Assembly: GCF_003945595.2 (NCBI RefSeq)
Contig: NW_024104508.1
Span: 558,001-622,000 of the forward strand
Source: Pipra filicauda
Lineage: Eukaryota > Chordata > Aves > Passeriformes > Pipridae
Length of the DNA: 64,000 nucleotides
Reading direction: 5' to 3'
Below, piece after piece: positions 1 through 12,308 of this stretch (positions are counted from its first letter, which is position 1; each line of letters starts with the position of its first letter). The position numbers and the translations under genes are program-made. The notes under the pieces are model-generated. The model searched no databases, was not told the origin of the DNA, and saw only the letters and a program-made list of their open reading frames with translations.

Positions 1-814
1 TCTCCTTTAAATAGCTTTGGATGAGTGGAACATCCTGTACTTTTGCAAAGATCTCCTGGAGTTAGTGAAAGCCATTTGTGTGAACGTGGGCAGCTGAAAG
101 AAGCAAAGGCATTCTGAGCCCTGCACAGTTGTAAGGCGGTCTGTGTTTGGGAAATGAGAGTAGTAGGGCATTACTGTGTTTGCTTGGAAAGTAATCTAAT
201 CTAAAAGAGCTTGAAACAATTTGCAAATTAGGATTGTGAAAACCTCAATGTCATTTTTAGTTCTTTAAGAGAACAAGTATTTAAATCCAGAAAGAGCACC
301 AGGCAGGAAGAATTTGAGAGATTCAACCTGGCAGATATTGCAAGGCATGGAATAGAATAGGACTGAGCTTTACCTGTTGCCATGTGAAGGTTAAGATCTG
401 CAATCTCTATTAGGAGATCCAAATTTCACAACACTTGGGTGATGGTGTAACAGGAAGAAGGGTGTGGGCAAAACTACAGAGCGACATATGAGTAATTCAA
501 GACCTCACCTGTTTTCTCATCTGGAGAGCAGGGCAAAGTGGGGAAAGCAGATGGGCAGATCAGAAGTTACAGTTTAAGCGCTTACTTTTGCTGAGCTTAT
601 CTGTATTGAGGATGATCGTTGGCCATTCCTATTTATTGCATGCTCTTTGTATTTTTGAGTGGAAGCATTTTAAATCAGAAAAAATGATGTCTGGTATTAC
701 TCCTTTTATGCACTGTCTCAGCACAGCAAATCTGAGCTATTAGGTTATAGGCAGCAGATGCCAGCAGTCTTTGTGGTACTTTACTGTTAATTTACTTCAA
801 TGTGTTTTCTTCAG
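1..814. other. Unassigned AT-rich non-coding DNA
   Basis: I see no convincing coding segment, RNA gene or recognisable repeat here. The last bases form a pyrimidine-rich tract that ends in AG and would be the acceptor of the candidate exon that follows, so the stretch may be intron. Confidence 0.4.
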
Positions 815-901
815 GGATTTTCCTAGTGGTGATACAAGCTACCTTTTTAATTATATCAAAGTGGTGGAATTACTGTCTCATTTTGATGTGAAAAAGGCTT
901 G
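815..901 (+). CDS. Candidate internal coding exon of an unrecognised gene
   Basis: This 87-base segment lies between a pyrimidine-rich acceptor (tgtgttttcttcag) and a near-consensus donor (G|gtgagt). Only one of the three frames is open. It starts after one base that would complete a codon from an upstream exon, gives 28 codons, and leaves two bases (TG) for the next exon. The peptide contains SYLFNYIKVVELLSHFDVKK, an amphipathic-looking stretch with no motif I recognise. Its phase could join directly to the segment at 16290, because both junctions fit a two-plus-one split codon. I cannot name the gene. Splice signals and a single open frame are suggestive but this short segment could arise by chance. 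What is seen: the splice signals and the frame. What is inferred: that it is an exon. Confidence 0.35.
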
Positions 902-3900
902 GTGAGTATCACAGGCAGATCATAACCTTAAACAGTGCCCAGAAGTGATATGTCTGAAAGAAAAGGTTACGATCCCAAAAGTGATTTTTGCAATTCCATC
1001 AACATTATTTACGTTAAATAAATGCACATATTCCTGCAATATTTGAAATCAAGGTCCAGGACTCAAAAATGAAATTTAATATGCAATTGCCTTCAGTGGT
1101 TATTACTGCTGGAGAACTGAGAAAGGCAAAAATAAAGATAGGTGATACAAGCTTACTGTTTTCCAAAGCTCAACAGTTTTGTGAGTAAAATTATCTGATT
1201 ACAGTGTGTTTTTATGATGGAAGTAATTTTATCTACAGTGCTATATTTGGAATCAGTATACTCAGCCATCTGCATCTATGTATGTGGCAAGTCTAATAGG
1301 GATTAAAATTATACCATGCTCTTGTTTGTTTCTTCAGACTTTTACCTTGGGTTTTGTTTTGTTTGGTTTTGTTTTTCTGATATAGCATGGAATTTCATTG
1401 TTGAATTTTGTTGTATTTTGTTTACTGATATCTTCATGAAAAACTTGGTGAAAGTTTGTGATAACTCAAGAGTCCTTATACCCTTATATTTCAGCCTGTG
1501 GTGTTGCTATTGAAAGTAATTAATGCTTTTCCCTTTGTAATCCAAGCTAATGTCGTCTAATCAACATTACGTAATTCAACAAATAGAGCAAAACCTACTG
1601 AATTTAAATACTGTACTCTTCTGTTATCTCTCGATGTGCAGCACAGCATGTATTTTTGTATCTTTTGAACCTTTTGTAGATCAGAAGGTGAATTTTTGGA
1701 AGTAAATGAATTGTATTTTTGAGTCTATACATTTTGCTTTCTGTCAACACTTATGTTGAAGTTATGTTTCTGCTGAATTACCCATTGTTAATTAAGAATA
1801 ATTTTATCTCTTTGGTTAACAGAAGAAATTGGGACATTATTAGGGTGTTGGCCTTGATGTTTCCATAACAGGTTAGCTGCTTTGATCTGGCTGTGTTGAC
1901 AGTAAAATTGGGTCTTCTGCTTGGACGTGTAGGAGAAATATGTGTTTGGTTAGACCGTTATCAAATTGGAGGAAGTAACTAGAATTGGTAAATGAAGACG
2001 AGCACAGTAATAATGAAAAAAGAAAGGAAAAATAATTTAAAAAGAGAGAAAAAATTAAACAATGCAGAGTCACGCAGAACACTGTCACTTTGTTGATGTA
2101 ATTTATTGCTGTAAACAGAGGTCATGACATCATGCTACAGCTTTCACAGCCCTTCTCAGTTTTATACCATTTTCCTATGGCTCATACAAGCCCAGTCCTA
2201 GAACATTGCATTCCCTTTTGTGTACTGCTCATTATTTATTGGGTTTTTTTTTCTAACCAGAAGAGATTAAACAGGAGAGAGTCCAGGCAGGATTTGGAAA
2301 AATAATAGAGTGAGAAAGAAAATTACATTAGCAAAGACTGCAAGGTGTCTGCACATGTCTATTAGCAACCATGTCTGAATTGTCTGAAAGTAGTTGTAAA
2401 AGGTAACTGCAAAAAGTGTGCTTTTTAAATTTTAATGAAGAGATCTACTTGTTAGAAGGGATGGATCTAAGACTTTGGTCTGTGTGTGATGGTGGTATCA
2501 CCTTGTAATTGATTGATAGGAATGTAAGTTGTATAAAGCACCAGCAGCTTTATGTTTTGAAATGGTACAACTTTGGTACAATGAGGGATAGGCAGCTACT
2601 GAAATCCGCTCTTGTATGATAATTTTTGATAGTAGTGACATGTCCTGGTTTTGAACACTAAATGCCTTTGACCTAATTTAACTCTAGTATAACAACACTG
2701 AGAATATGGGCCATTTACATCATGGAAAGAAAAAAGGAAAATATGTTACATTATTTCCTATTTTTAGTGTATTATTTTTTCTTAATTAAACATTCACAAT
2801 AATATAAAGCAAGATACAGCAAAAATAGGTTTCTGTTGTATTTGCTTAATGTAAGCATATGTAATCTTGTAAGCCCTGTGTGCCATTTTAGATTTTATTT
2901 AATTTTCCCTTTAAGCTTCAGACTGGAAGTTAAAGTGCCCCAAAGGGGTCTTTATTCTAGTTGAAGTGCTCTGATTGCACTGATCTTTTCTTCCTTTTCT
3001 TTTTGGTAGTATTTTAAGTTTTGTGGGTTGTGGGGGAAGAAATGCCATCTTTCCTGTTATGAACGTTGGTAGCTAAAGTTTCTTGGTGCCTTTTCAGTGA
3101 TCTTAGCAATCACCAGTCAGCCAAAAAATGCGGAGGACCTCGCAGAATTGCACATTATGTGTGACCCTGATTCAGAACTGTGTCTGTAGTTTAAGAAACT
3201 TGAAGGACAGGTTGTGAGATCTGTGCTGTGGTTGGCCATCTCACTGGCTGTGTGGGGCTTCTCAAAAATATCTGTTTAAACTGTTACAATAACTTTTGAG
3301 AAACTTGTGATTTAAAATCACACAATCTCAAGAAGTGAACTGTGACTAACTATATGGAGGTTGTAGATTGGTCAAAGCATGAGAGATTACAATTCAGGAC
3401 AAATATAGTAGGAGGAGTACACAGGGAAGAAGGGGGGGAAAGCACCCCCTGTCTCCATGTCAGAATTACCAGGTTTGGTGTATGTTCCTCCAGTTGCTTG
3501 GTACCCCAGCTGGGCATCAGTCCCCAAAATGTGATGATCATACCCAGTCTTGAATGAAGGTGTCAGTGCTCTTTCCAAAGAAATCTAATTTGACTATTTC
3601 ATCTTCATGAAATCTTCAAATATATCCTGGCATCCCTAATTTCAGGATGTAGCATGTCAAGAGCATTACTCCTAACATTTGGTCAACACCCATTTAAACT
3701 TTCAGTCTGCATGTTTTTTATAATACAGTGGTGTTCACAAAAAAAGCAAGTTAGGTGCCTGTTTTTTCCTATCTTCACATGATTCCTTATTGTCCTTAAG
3801 TAATTTATTAAATTATTTTAAATTTTTTTTAGAGTCCAGCTTGTTCTACTTTAGTTCTCACAAGGAAACATTTCAGAAGGTTATATGAAAAGTCATGGTT

Positions 3901-5750
3901 CAAAGTTATAAGGATCACTAGATTCCATTTAATTTTTCTTGTAAAACTGCTGACAAGCTTCGCAGGTGTCTGGAAGGCTCTGCAAAATGGCTAGGAGCAA
4001 ACTGTTTTAGGCAAAATCCTTACAGATGAATAGTGTTTTGAATGGACATAATATAAGCATATTTTTCATAATCTTCAGTCTGCCATTGTACTCCCCTGAG
4101 GAATTTTTGGAACCTAGTGCTGATTTTAGAAATGTATAAGGTAGCATTAGAAATAAGATGCCTATTGAAGTAGCAATAATGAAGAAGAGAGTATTTCACC
4201 ATCGCTGACGATCATCCGGAAATGAATTCCCCAACAGTAAATTCCCAAAATGCTAGGAAGTCATCTGATAACATAAAATAAAAATGAGCAGTTTGCATCC
4301 CTATTATAATTACAGTGCTGCTTTCCTGCCCGAATTTTAATTTATGGCATTTCAGTGGTCTGCATTGTTTGTAAGGATAGAGTAGTAACCTATCAAGAAT
4401 GATAAAACTACTATGGTCTGTGTTGTGCCAACCAGATAAAAATCCCTTTTCCATTTGTTCCTGCATATATTTAAGACTGCATTTACCTATTTGTATGCCT
4501 GTAAAGGGTGCTTTACAGTCATATGAAAAGAGATGCAGTCTTGCCAAGATCTTCTAACATATTTTTATATAATTATGGCTATTTTCTCTAGTTTTTCTCA
4601 TTTTTAACACTTTATTAGGACAAATGCACATAAGTGATTCAATTTTTCAGTACTGTCTGTTTGCCCATGTTAGAAATTATTCTTTAACTCTATGTGTTTG
4701 CTTTTTTAAGGATATCATGACTCATTATTTACTCATGGGTAATCATCGCTAGTAAACAGTGCATCTTGTGAGAGCTAATACAGAGCTTTGTGTGTATCAT
4801 TTAGAAAGAGACCCTTCGATTCAAAAGTTTCTGCCAGCTGTCACCTCCGCAGTTAATATCACCTCATAATATAGAGCTAGTAACAAAATACCAGAAGTAA
4901 TGTTTGTGTTTAGAGAAACAGGAAAGCTTGCAAATAACCTGGAACTCAGTAACACGTATGACTTCAGGGCTGCAGTAAAATATAACCGGGCATATAATAC
5001 TACAGATTTATGTTTGTGTCTGATATCTTACTGCTATGTTTAGTTGGTATTTTATACTTTTTCAATTAATGAAAACAAGAAAAAATTGGTATAAACCGGA
5101 GCACCTTAATTTTGTCATTTTTCTGTTACAATGAGGAAATATACTTTGTATCTATTACCAATTACTTTCCTTAAAATTATATCCTAGGTTTAGATTTTGA
5201 ATCATTCCTTGGCTGACTAAGTGATGACTCTCTCATTTTGTCTCCTGTTTATAAAAGAAGTTAAAAGATTTAGTTCATGAATTTTTCGTACAGACTGCAG
5301 ATATACTGGTTGGGGCCAAACTCTGTCCTCGGTTACAAGTCAGCGTCGCCATTGAGCTGTCAATGGCAGTGTTGTGAATGTATTTCAGCGTAGTAACGAG
5401 TCTTTAATGTTTTGTTTCTTGTGTGTATATAGGGGTAAGAATTAAGGAGATGACAGATAAACTGATTATAAAAATAGATAGGAAATAGAGGTTCATTTTC
5501 CAGTCCAACATGCTGCTGCCAGTACTGAAGCAAGAGTAAAGCCATTACTCACTGCCCTGCGGGTGCTGCACCCTGCAATGAATGAGTACCATATTTTAAA
5601 ATATCTAGTAACATCATGAAAAACTGAAGTTGAAGCAGGAGTTCAGATCTTAATTAATGAAACTGCCTTTCCTCCTTCAGTGCTGCCAGCCAGAAGAATC
5701 TGATTATATTTTAAACTTTCCCAAACGGACTTTGTCTTTTCATTTCTTAG
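902..5750. other. Putative intron or intergenic DNA, no recognised feature
   Basis: AT-rich sequence with many short homopolymer runs. Open frames here are short, lack family signatures and do not pair with good splice sites. A strong pyrimidine tract with AG near 3010 has no clearly matching donor. No transposable element is recognised. Confidence 0.4.
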
Positions 5751-5830
5751 GAACTGTCTGAAACCAAGAGTGAGGAAAGGTGTAGCACAGAAGGCAGCTT
5801 TATGTGCCTTCATAGCCTGGTTTCAGATTG
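5751..5830 (+). CDS. Candidate internal coding exon, weaker
   Basis: An 80-base segment follows a good acceptor (gtcttttcatttcttag) and precedes a weaker donor (G|gtaaca). Read from its first base it is open for 26 codons and leaves TG, so it runs from phase 0 to phase 2. The peptide is polar and acidic at the start (ELSETKSEERCSTEGS). A second frame is also open, which weakens the call. Its end phase fits the start of the segment at 16290. Its start phase does not fit the end of the segment at 815, so both could belong to one transcript only if another exon lies between them or if one is skipped. Function unknown. Confidence 0.18.
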
Positions 5831-8800
5831 GTAACATCCCTCTGAAGTTTTACAGTATTTTTTCAACCTCCAAGATTTTCTGCACTTTGAAGTTAAAAAC
5901 CAAGTTAACCTTTGACCAAGAATTTCAAAATCTCCCTGTAGAAAGCCCTTCCCCTTCTGCTGCCTGATAAATGCAAAACTTTCCTCTGCATATATAGGAC
6001 TCAAAACGCCTCTAAAGAAAAATGGCTTTATTAATTCTGAATTTTGCTTTTTCTGGATAATTCTCTTCAAGAGGAGGCATCTCTCCTAAGTGTTTGAAGC
6101 TCTTCCTTCCTTTTTGACCTGAAGAATAGAATAGTGAGCAAGAATAATTAGAGGGAAAAATGTTGGTAGTGCTGTCGTGATGTGAAGACCTTACCTGCAG
6201 CTGGGTTCTGCCAGCTAAATGAATATGGCTCTCAGCCTTACTAACTCAAGACCTATCGGATACAAAAGAAGGAAGCAAACCCGAAGAAAACTAAATGGAA
6301 ATATGCCCTGCCATGTGTTTTTTGTGCTTAATGAGAACCATCTCTTTGCTCTGAGACAACTTAAGGTTGTTTTTTCCCGTTGCTTGTCTCATTCAACATC
6401 TATTTTCTGAAAAAGGGCGGAGCATGGGCTGTTGCTGGTTTCACAGTCCTTTCCAGATAGTGGGCATAGGCAGTCTTCTCAGCCCCTGTACCAAATTTCA
6501 ATGGAAAGTGAAGAGTGTTGTCTGGTATGGGGTAGATGGTATATTTTATATTTGAAATTCCAATCACTGCTCCCTGCATGAGCATCTTGACGTTTCTGAG
6601 TGAGTTTGTTAGCAGTTTCATAGATTTCTGTCTTCCTCTTGTAAGGCTTTTACAGACTTTTTTCTGATCCTGTCTCTGCAGAGCTCACAGGCACACTCAT
6701 TGTTTCTGCTCTGTCTATGGAAAAGTTTTACGTCAGTGCAGAGCCGGGCATCGGTACCTCCTGGGCACGGCACCCCGGGGTGGTCAGTGCAGTAGCCCAG
6801 CAGCTGCTGTGTCTTACATCCACCACGGTGCTCCCAAAAGAAGGCTTCATGTGGAGGAGGCTTTCCATCAAATGCATAGGGTAGCATCAGTGGCATGGTT
6901 CAGCAGATGTGCAGCTCTGAGAGAGAGCAGGAGACTTACAGACTACAACATGGTGTGCAGAGCTGGTTCAATGGTCAGCATCTCTCTTGTACCTGTAGGT
7001 AGTCCAACAAGCTCTGCAGTGTTGTCTGTGCACGTATGCTGAATGCTCTTGCCTCAGACTGGGAAAGTCAGAGATTCCTGCTCATGATCTGGCTCTAAAA
7101 GCATCAGGGTAGGACATTTTTAGTGCCCTTTCAGGAGGTGATATGGAAGAGGCAAGAGGATATGGAAGAGGAAGAGGCATTCTTCTAATGCAGGCAGCAT
7201 TGTTTACTGTGGGATACAAAGTTTGGGAAGGCAGGTGGGGCATGAACTATCTGGTACTACCAGGATAATGCAAGACCGGTCTTTTAAGAGGAATCATAAA
7301 CATGTTTGGCATATATGCACAATAAAATGTCTCCTGTACAACTCATTCTTTCAGTGTTGCCTAATCAATTTGGTACGTTGTTTTTGAAGGTTTGATTTCT
7401 TTTATGCCTTGTGTCTCCTTCTGGTACTCAGATGTCTGGCTGATGAGGTCTTTTGATGCTATGTGCTGTATTTATAGCCCTTATGAACTTGTCTTGCAAA
7501 ATCACTAGATTTTAATCACTCACTTCTTTGAGTACTGAATCTTAAATATGCAGACTTCTTGGCACTTAGACAGCTTTATTTGTCTATCAAAATACATTAA
7601 AAACAAGTCAGTCTATCGGAGCTGGCTATCTTGAAGGGATTACAGTTAAGATATCAGCTTTATCCAGTGGCAGCACAGAGGTGAATAGCCATAGATGAAC
7701 AGAAAGACTGGGAAAGAATTAGCTATTAATTTAAGTATCTTGGAGTTATAAACGAATGTTTTAACAGAGCAAGTCTGTCATTATATGTTTTGCTCTTTTT
7801 GTGGACAGTTCCTGATCTCTCTAAGTCTGCTGCTGAATGCCATTTTGAAAATCTTGTCAAGGATAATTGCTGTCACTAAGGTAGATAGATATCACACATT
7901 CTGGATGATGCCTGAGTACAAAAATGGTAATGTCTCTAACTACCCATTTCCTTTCTTTTTCACTTCTTTTCCTGAAATTTAGAAAAAGAGGTGTTAGGCA
8001 ATAATGCTGGTAAAATGGATTGACTGTTAGTGATTTTTGAAATTCCATGTTTTCTCTGTGGAGTTTCCTGGATTTTTCTTCACCTTTTAAATTATTTTCT
8101 GTGGAGAGTTAAAATTCTTTGAGAGGTTGTTAGACATAGAATATGAACCATGCTAACTAAACAAAGAACAGTTCCTATTGAAGTCTGTCTGTGTGGCAAC
8201 ATGAGCTCAGAGTGGAAGAAAATAAGAGTTTAAGAAGGAATCTCAAGGATGTGATAAGTCCCCCCTTTTTTGCTACTAAAATACCTTAAAAGTGGAAAGA
8301 AAACTGATTAGGCAGTGTGTTGAAGATAGGCTATATACTGTATAGAAGCACAAGTTTAGCTTTCATCTTACATAATAGACAGGGGGAAATGTCACTCCAG
8401 ATTATATTAGTTGCACTAAATGCTTGTCTATTAAAAGCAATTGAGTTTTTTTTTCCTGCTGGGCTGGCATATAGAGTTGCTGTCTGCCGTGCTGTAGCAT
8501 TCAACCAACACAATTTCAGCTATGCTGATTTTTTTCCCCTCTGAAAATTTATGTCTGTCAGTCACTTTACAGAACTTGCTTGGAATTACATATATAAAAG
8601 TTGTGTGACAAGGAAGCAGGCTGCTGTCCCACCAGTCTTTGCTTTTCGATGTCTCTTCTCAGGGCAAAGCAGAATTTAAGAATTTTGAAATGTCAATTCT
8701 TCAGGTGTTGTACAGGCAAACTGCCATGTATGATAGTTTTACTGGGTACATTTTTTGTGATTTTGACCCTTAGCATTTATATTCAGTGGTAGAAATATGA

Positions 8801-8889
8801 TATGTTTAGTTTAAAATCTTAGAGGCACAGTGCTTCACGTGGGCTGATGTGGCATATAAACCACCATGTCAAAAAAGTAGACAAGCTTT
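5831..8889. other. Putative intron or intergenic DNA
   Basis: No transposable element or RNA gene is recognised. Two near-identical 18-base units rich in GGA lie at about 7140-7177. A cysteine-rich minus-strand frame at 6618-6896 has no family signature and is not called as a gene. Confidence 0.35.
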
Positions 8890-9226
8890 TCACAGAATCA
8901 CAAAATATGCCAAGTTGCAAGGGACCCACAAGGATCATTGAGTCCAACTCCTGGTCCAAGAATCACACCATGTGCCTGAGAGTATTGTCCAAATGCTTCT
9001 TGAACTCTATCAGGCTTGGTGCTGTGACCACTTCCCTGGGGAGCCTGTTCCAGTGTCCAACCATGCTGTAGGTGAAGAATCTTTTTCTACTATCCAACCT
9101 AAACCTCACAGACACAACTTCAGGCCATTCCCTTGAGTCCTGTCACTGGTCACCAGAGAGAAGAGATCAGTGTCTGCCCCTCCTCTTCCTCTTATGAGGA
9201 AGTTGTAACTACAATGAGGTCTCCTC

Positions 9227-10625
9227 TCAGTCTCTTCTCCAGGTTGAACAGACCAGGTGATGCTTTGCCTGGTGCCCCCCAGGACACGGTTGGCCCTCCT
9301 GGCTGCCAAGGCACTCCTGACTCATATTCAGCTTGCTGTTGACCAAGACCCCCAGGTCCCTTTCTGTGGCACTGCTTTCCAGCATCTCATTCCCCAGTCT
9401 GTACAAACATCCAGGGTTGCCCCATCCCACGTGCAGAATCCGGCACTTTCCCTTGTTGAACTTCATGTGGTTCGTGACTGCCCAGTCCTCTAATTTGTCA
9501 AGGTCTCTCTGCAGGGCCTCCCTGCCTTTGAGGGAGTCAGCAGCTCCTCCCAGTTTTGTGTCGTCTGCAAACTTGCTTAGTATCCCTTCCAGTCCTGTGC
9601 CCAAGTTATTTATGAAGCTGCTGAGGGCCTAAGATGGAGCCCTGTGGAACCCCACTAGTGACAGTTCACCAGTCTGATGTTACCCCATTCACTATTACCC
9701 TCTATGCTTGACCCATGAGCCAATTGCTCACCCAACAGGTGATGTGGTTATTCAGCTGTGCTGGACATTTTGTCCAGAAGGATCCTGTGAGAGACAGTAT
9801 CGAAAGCTTTACTGAAATCCAAAAAGATTACATCAGCTGGCTTCCCTTGGTCAACTAAGTGGGTTACCTTATGCTAAAAGAAAATCAGGTTTGATAAGCA
9901 GGAATTTCCTCTCATGAAGCCGTGCTGGCTGTGATCAATGACTATGTTGTCTTTCAGATGTTCTTCAATACCTCCCAGAATAATCTTCTCCGTAACTTTA
10001 CCAGGCACTGAAGTGAGACTGACAGGCCTGTAGTTTCCACGGTCCTGCTTGCCCTTCTTGAAAATTGGGACAGTGTTTGCCAGCTTCCAGTCAGCTGGGA
10101 CTTCTCTGGATTCCCAAGACTGCTCAAAAATCATTGAGGTTTTGCAATGACATCAGTTAGCTCTTTGAGGATTCTGGGATGAATTCCATCAGACCCCCTA
10201 GATTTGTAGGGATCCAGCGGGAGCAGCAGATCCTGCACGATGTCAGAGTTGACTGGGAGTTGATCATTCTTGCAATCATGGTCCTCCAGCTCAGGGCATG
10301 GAGACCCCCTTGGTCCATCATCCATGTTGAAGACAGAGGTAAAGAATGTGTTAAACACCTCTGCCTTGTCTTTGTCCCTGTTTGTGAGGTGACCATTCCC
10401 ATCCTGTAAGAGGCCAATGATATTTCCATAATGCCTATTGCCATTAATGTATTTGAAAAAACTCTTTCTACTGTCGCCCACATTTCTGTGTAGCTTCAAC
10501 TCCAGCTGAACTTCAGCCAGATGAATTTTCTCTGTACAGCAGCTAGGAGCATCTCTGAATTCTTCCCATGTCACCTGACCTTGCTTGCACTGGGCATACA
10601 CCTTCCTTTTTTGTCTTATTTCCAA
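9227..10625 (-). pseudogene. Dead CR1 reverse transcriptase domain
   Basis: Broken minus-strand frames carry the reverse transcriptase blocks in the right order. Plus positions 10131-10625 hold the region before the palm, ending in a DGIHPRILKEL block. Positions 9874-10134 hold WKLANTVPIFKKG, NYRPVSLTS and a QHGFMRGNSC block. About 9770-9840 encodes the motif A block DFSKAFDTVSH with its catalytic aspartate. Positions 9227-9604 hold the motif C block FADDTKLG with both catalytic aspartates. Stops and frame changes separate these pieces, for example near 9873 and between motif A and motif C. The protein would copy CR1 RNA into DNA at a nicked target, but no intact enzyme can be made from this copy. 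Confidence 0.93.
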
Positions 10626-10661
10626 GAGAAGATCCCTACTCAGCTAGGTCAGCCTTCTGCC

Positions 10662-11510
10662 TCACCTGCTTGACTTCCAACATTTGGGAAATGCTGTTCC
10701 TGTGCCCTCAGCAGGTGATGTTTGAAAAGTGACCAGCTCTGATGGACCCACCCGCGCACCTGCAAAAACATTTTTGTGGGAGACCTTATTTACTAATTCC
10801 CTGAGCAGCCTGACGTGTACTCGACTTATGTCCAGAGTTGAGGTTTTGCTGGCACTTTTCCTCCTGCCAACACAGATTTTAAACTCGATTGCTTTGTGGT
10901 CGCTGTGGCCAAGATGGCCACCAATCTCCAGTTTGCTCATGAAATCCACTCTGTTGACAGGCAGCAGATCAAGAAGAGCATCTTTCTGAGTCAACTTCCT
11001 TAGGACCTGTTCCATAAAGTTGTCATCCAGGTTTTTGAGGAATCTTCAGGTTGTACCACCTGTGTGATGCTCCCAGTTGATATCTGGCAAGTTGAAGTCC
11101 ACCATAAGGACAAGAGCACTTGATTTAGAAGTATCTCTTAGTTCCTCAAAGAATAGTTTGTTGGTATCATCATCCTGGCTGGGAGGTCTATAGCAGACTC
11201 CCACAATGACATCCCCTTTATTTGTTTGCCCCTTGATTCTTGCCCAGAGACTCTAAACTGTTCCATTGCCAACTGTGAGCTCCATACATTCTAAGCCTTC
11301 TCTTACATGCCGTGCCACCCCTCTTCTGCCCTGCCTATCCCTCCTGAAGTGCCTGTAATCATCCAACAGGGCACTGCAGTCACAGATCTCATCCCACCAG
11401 GTTACACTTATGCCAGTGATGTCAAATCTCTGGGACTGGGCCAGAGCTCTTCTTCTTTGTTCCTCATACTGCGTGCATTAGTAGAAACATTTCAGGTGTG
11501 GTAGGTACCT
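10662..11510 (-). pseudogene. Dead CR1 AP-type endonuclease domain
   Basis: The N-terminal part of CR1 ORF2 is present in several frames. Near 11470 a YTNARSM block marks the start of the domain. Near 11390 there is a TWWDE block; the family usually has ETWWDE, so the metal-binding glutamate before TWW appears to be replaced by valine. Near 11190 lies a VGVCYRPPSQDD block, near 11090 a DFNLPDINWE block, and at about 10900 the C-terminal GHSDHKAIEF block with the catalytic SDH. In the active family this domain nicks target DNA. Interruptions between these blocks and the changed glutamate show that the copy is inactive. Confidence 0.88.
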
Positions 11511-11560
11511 TGAAGCCAACCCTGCGTGAGGCAGATTGAGGGATCCCATTAGTGCTCATT

Positions 11561-12308
11561 TCTTTTTGTTACTGCTATTAGATTTCTCTTCTAAAATACA
11601 GGCAGAAGCTGTTTGTGAGAAATCAAAAATACTTTTTATTTCCTCCATTTATGAAGAAGGCTTATTTTTGTGGGTTTTGTTTGTTTTTTAACTTGTCAGT
11701 TGAAAGCCTTGCCTGTGGTGTTTCGTTTTGTTTTACAAAAGAAACCAACCAAAGTGAGCTTTCATTTTTTCCAAACTATGGTACTACTCTGATAATAGTT
11801 AAGGAATTTATTTTTTGCTGGGTTTTGATACTAGATACAGGATCTTAGACTTTCAAAAATGACTCATGATTTGGCATAAGGCCATTTTAGAGTGCATAAC
11901 CTAAAACATCAGAAAGATGGTATTCAGTTCTTGCTGGAAACAAGGTTTTATTAAAGACATTTTGGTTTGTCAGAGAAATGGCCAGGCATCCAAAATCACC
12001 AGCTGTATGTGCAAACAGAGCTTATTAGATTTCCTTTCAGACCGTGTTTGAAAGATTTTCATAATTCAAAAAGGTGAAAAGATTAAAATCAGACAAATTT
12101 TTACATCTATCTGTAGTTACATAATACAATGTAATGTGATGATACTATAATTTATGATATAATGTAATTTATTACAAAACAAATGTATTACTGCCTGTAT
12201 TATTGCAAGGGGAAGGCAAGCAGGAATAACTGATGGCTAAAGAACATGTTGGAACCCTCTGTAATTTTCTCTTTACAGCCCTTAAAGCACTGATTTTGTG
12301 GGTATTTG
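11561..12308. other. Spacer between two CR1 insertions
   Basis: AT-rich DNA between the two long CR1 copies. It has no gene, no repeat that I recognise and no useful splice pair. Confidence 0.4.

Larger units (their letters stand above)
8890..11560 (-). mobile_element. CR1 LINE retrotransposon, 5'-truncated, inactive
   Basis: This is a minus-strand chicken-repeat-1 non-LTR retrotransposon. The plus strand begins with the inverted 3' end, a TCACAGAATCACA-type repeat followed by the typical 3' region (GGGACCCACAAGGATCATTG). It then runs back through the reverse transcriptase and the endonuclease to the first residues of ORF2. At about 2.67 kb it is shorter than the roughly 4.5 kb full element, so the ORF1 part and the promoter are missing, as is usual for CR1 copies made by target-primed reverse transcription. 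Several in-frame stops and frame changes make ORF2 dead. The tail sequence is close to that of the copy at 55609-55938 and differs from the copies at 31955 and 37864, so it belongs to another subfamily. It sits within what may be an intron of the candidate gene. Confidence 0.96.

Noticed and set aside
6618..6896. Cysteine-rich 92-codon minus-strand frame
   Set aside because: The cysteine spacing matches no family that I know, and the frame has no splice support.
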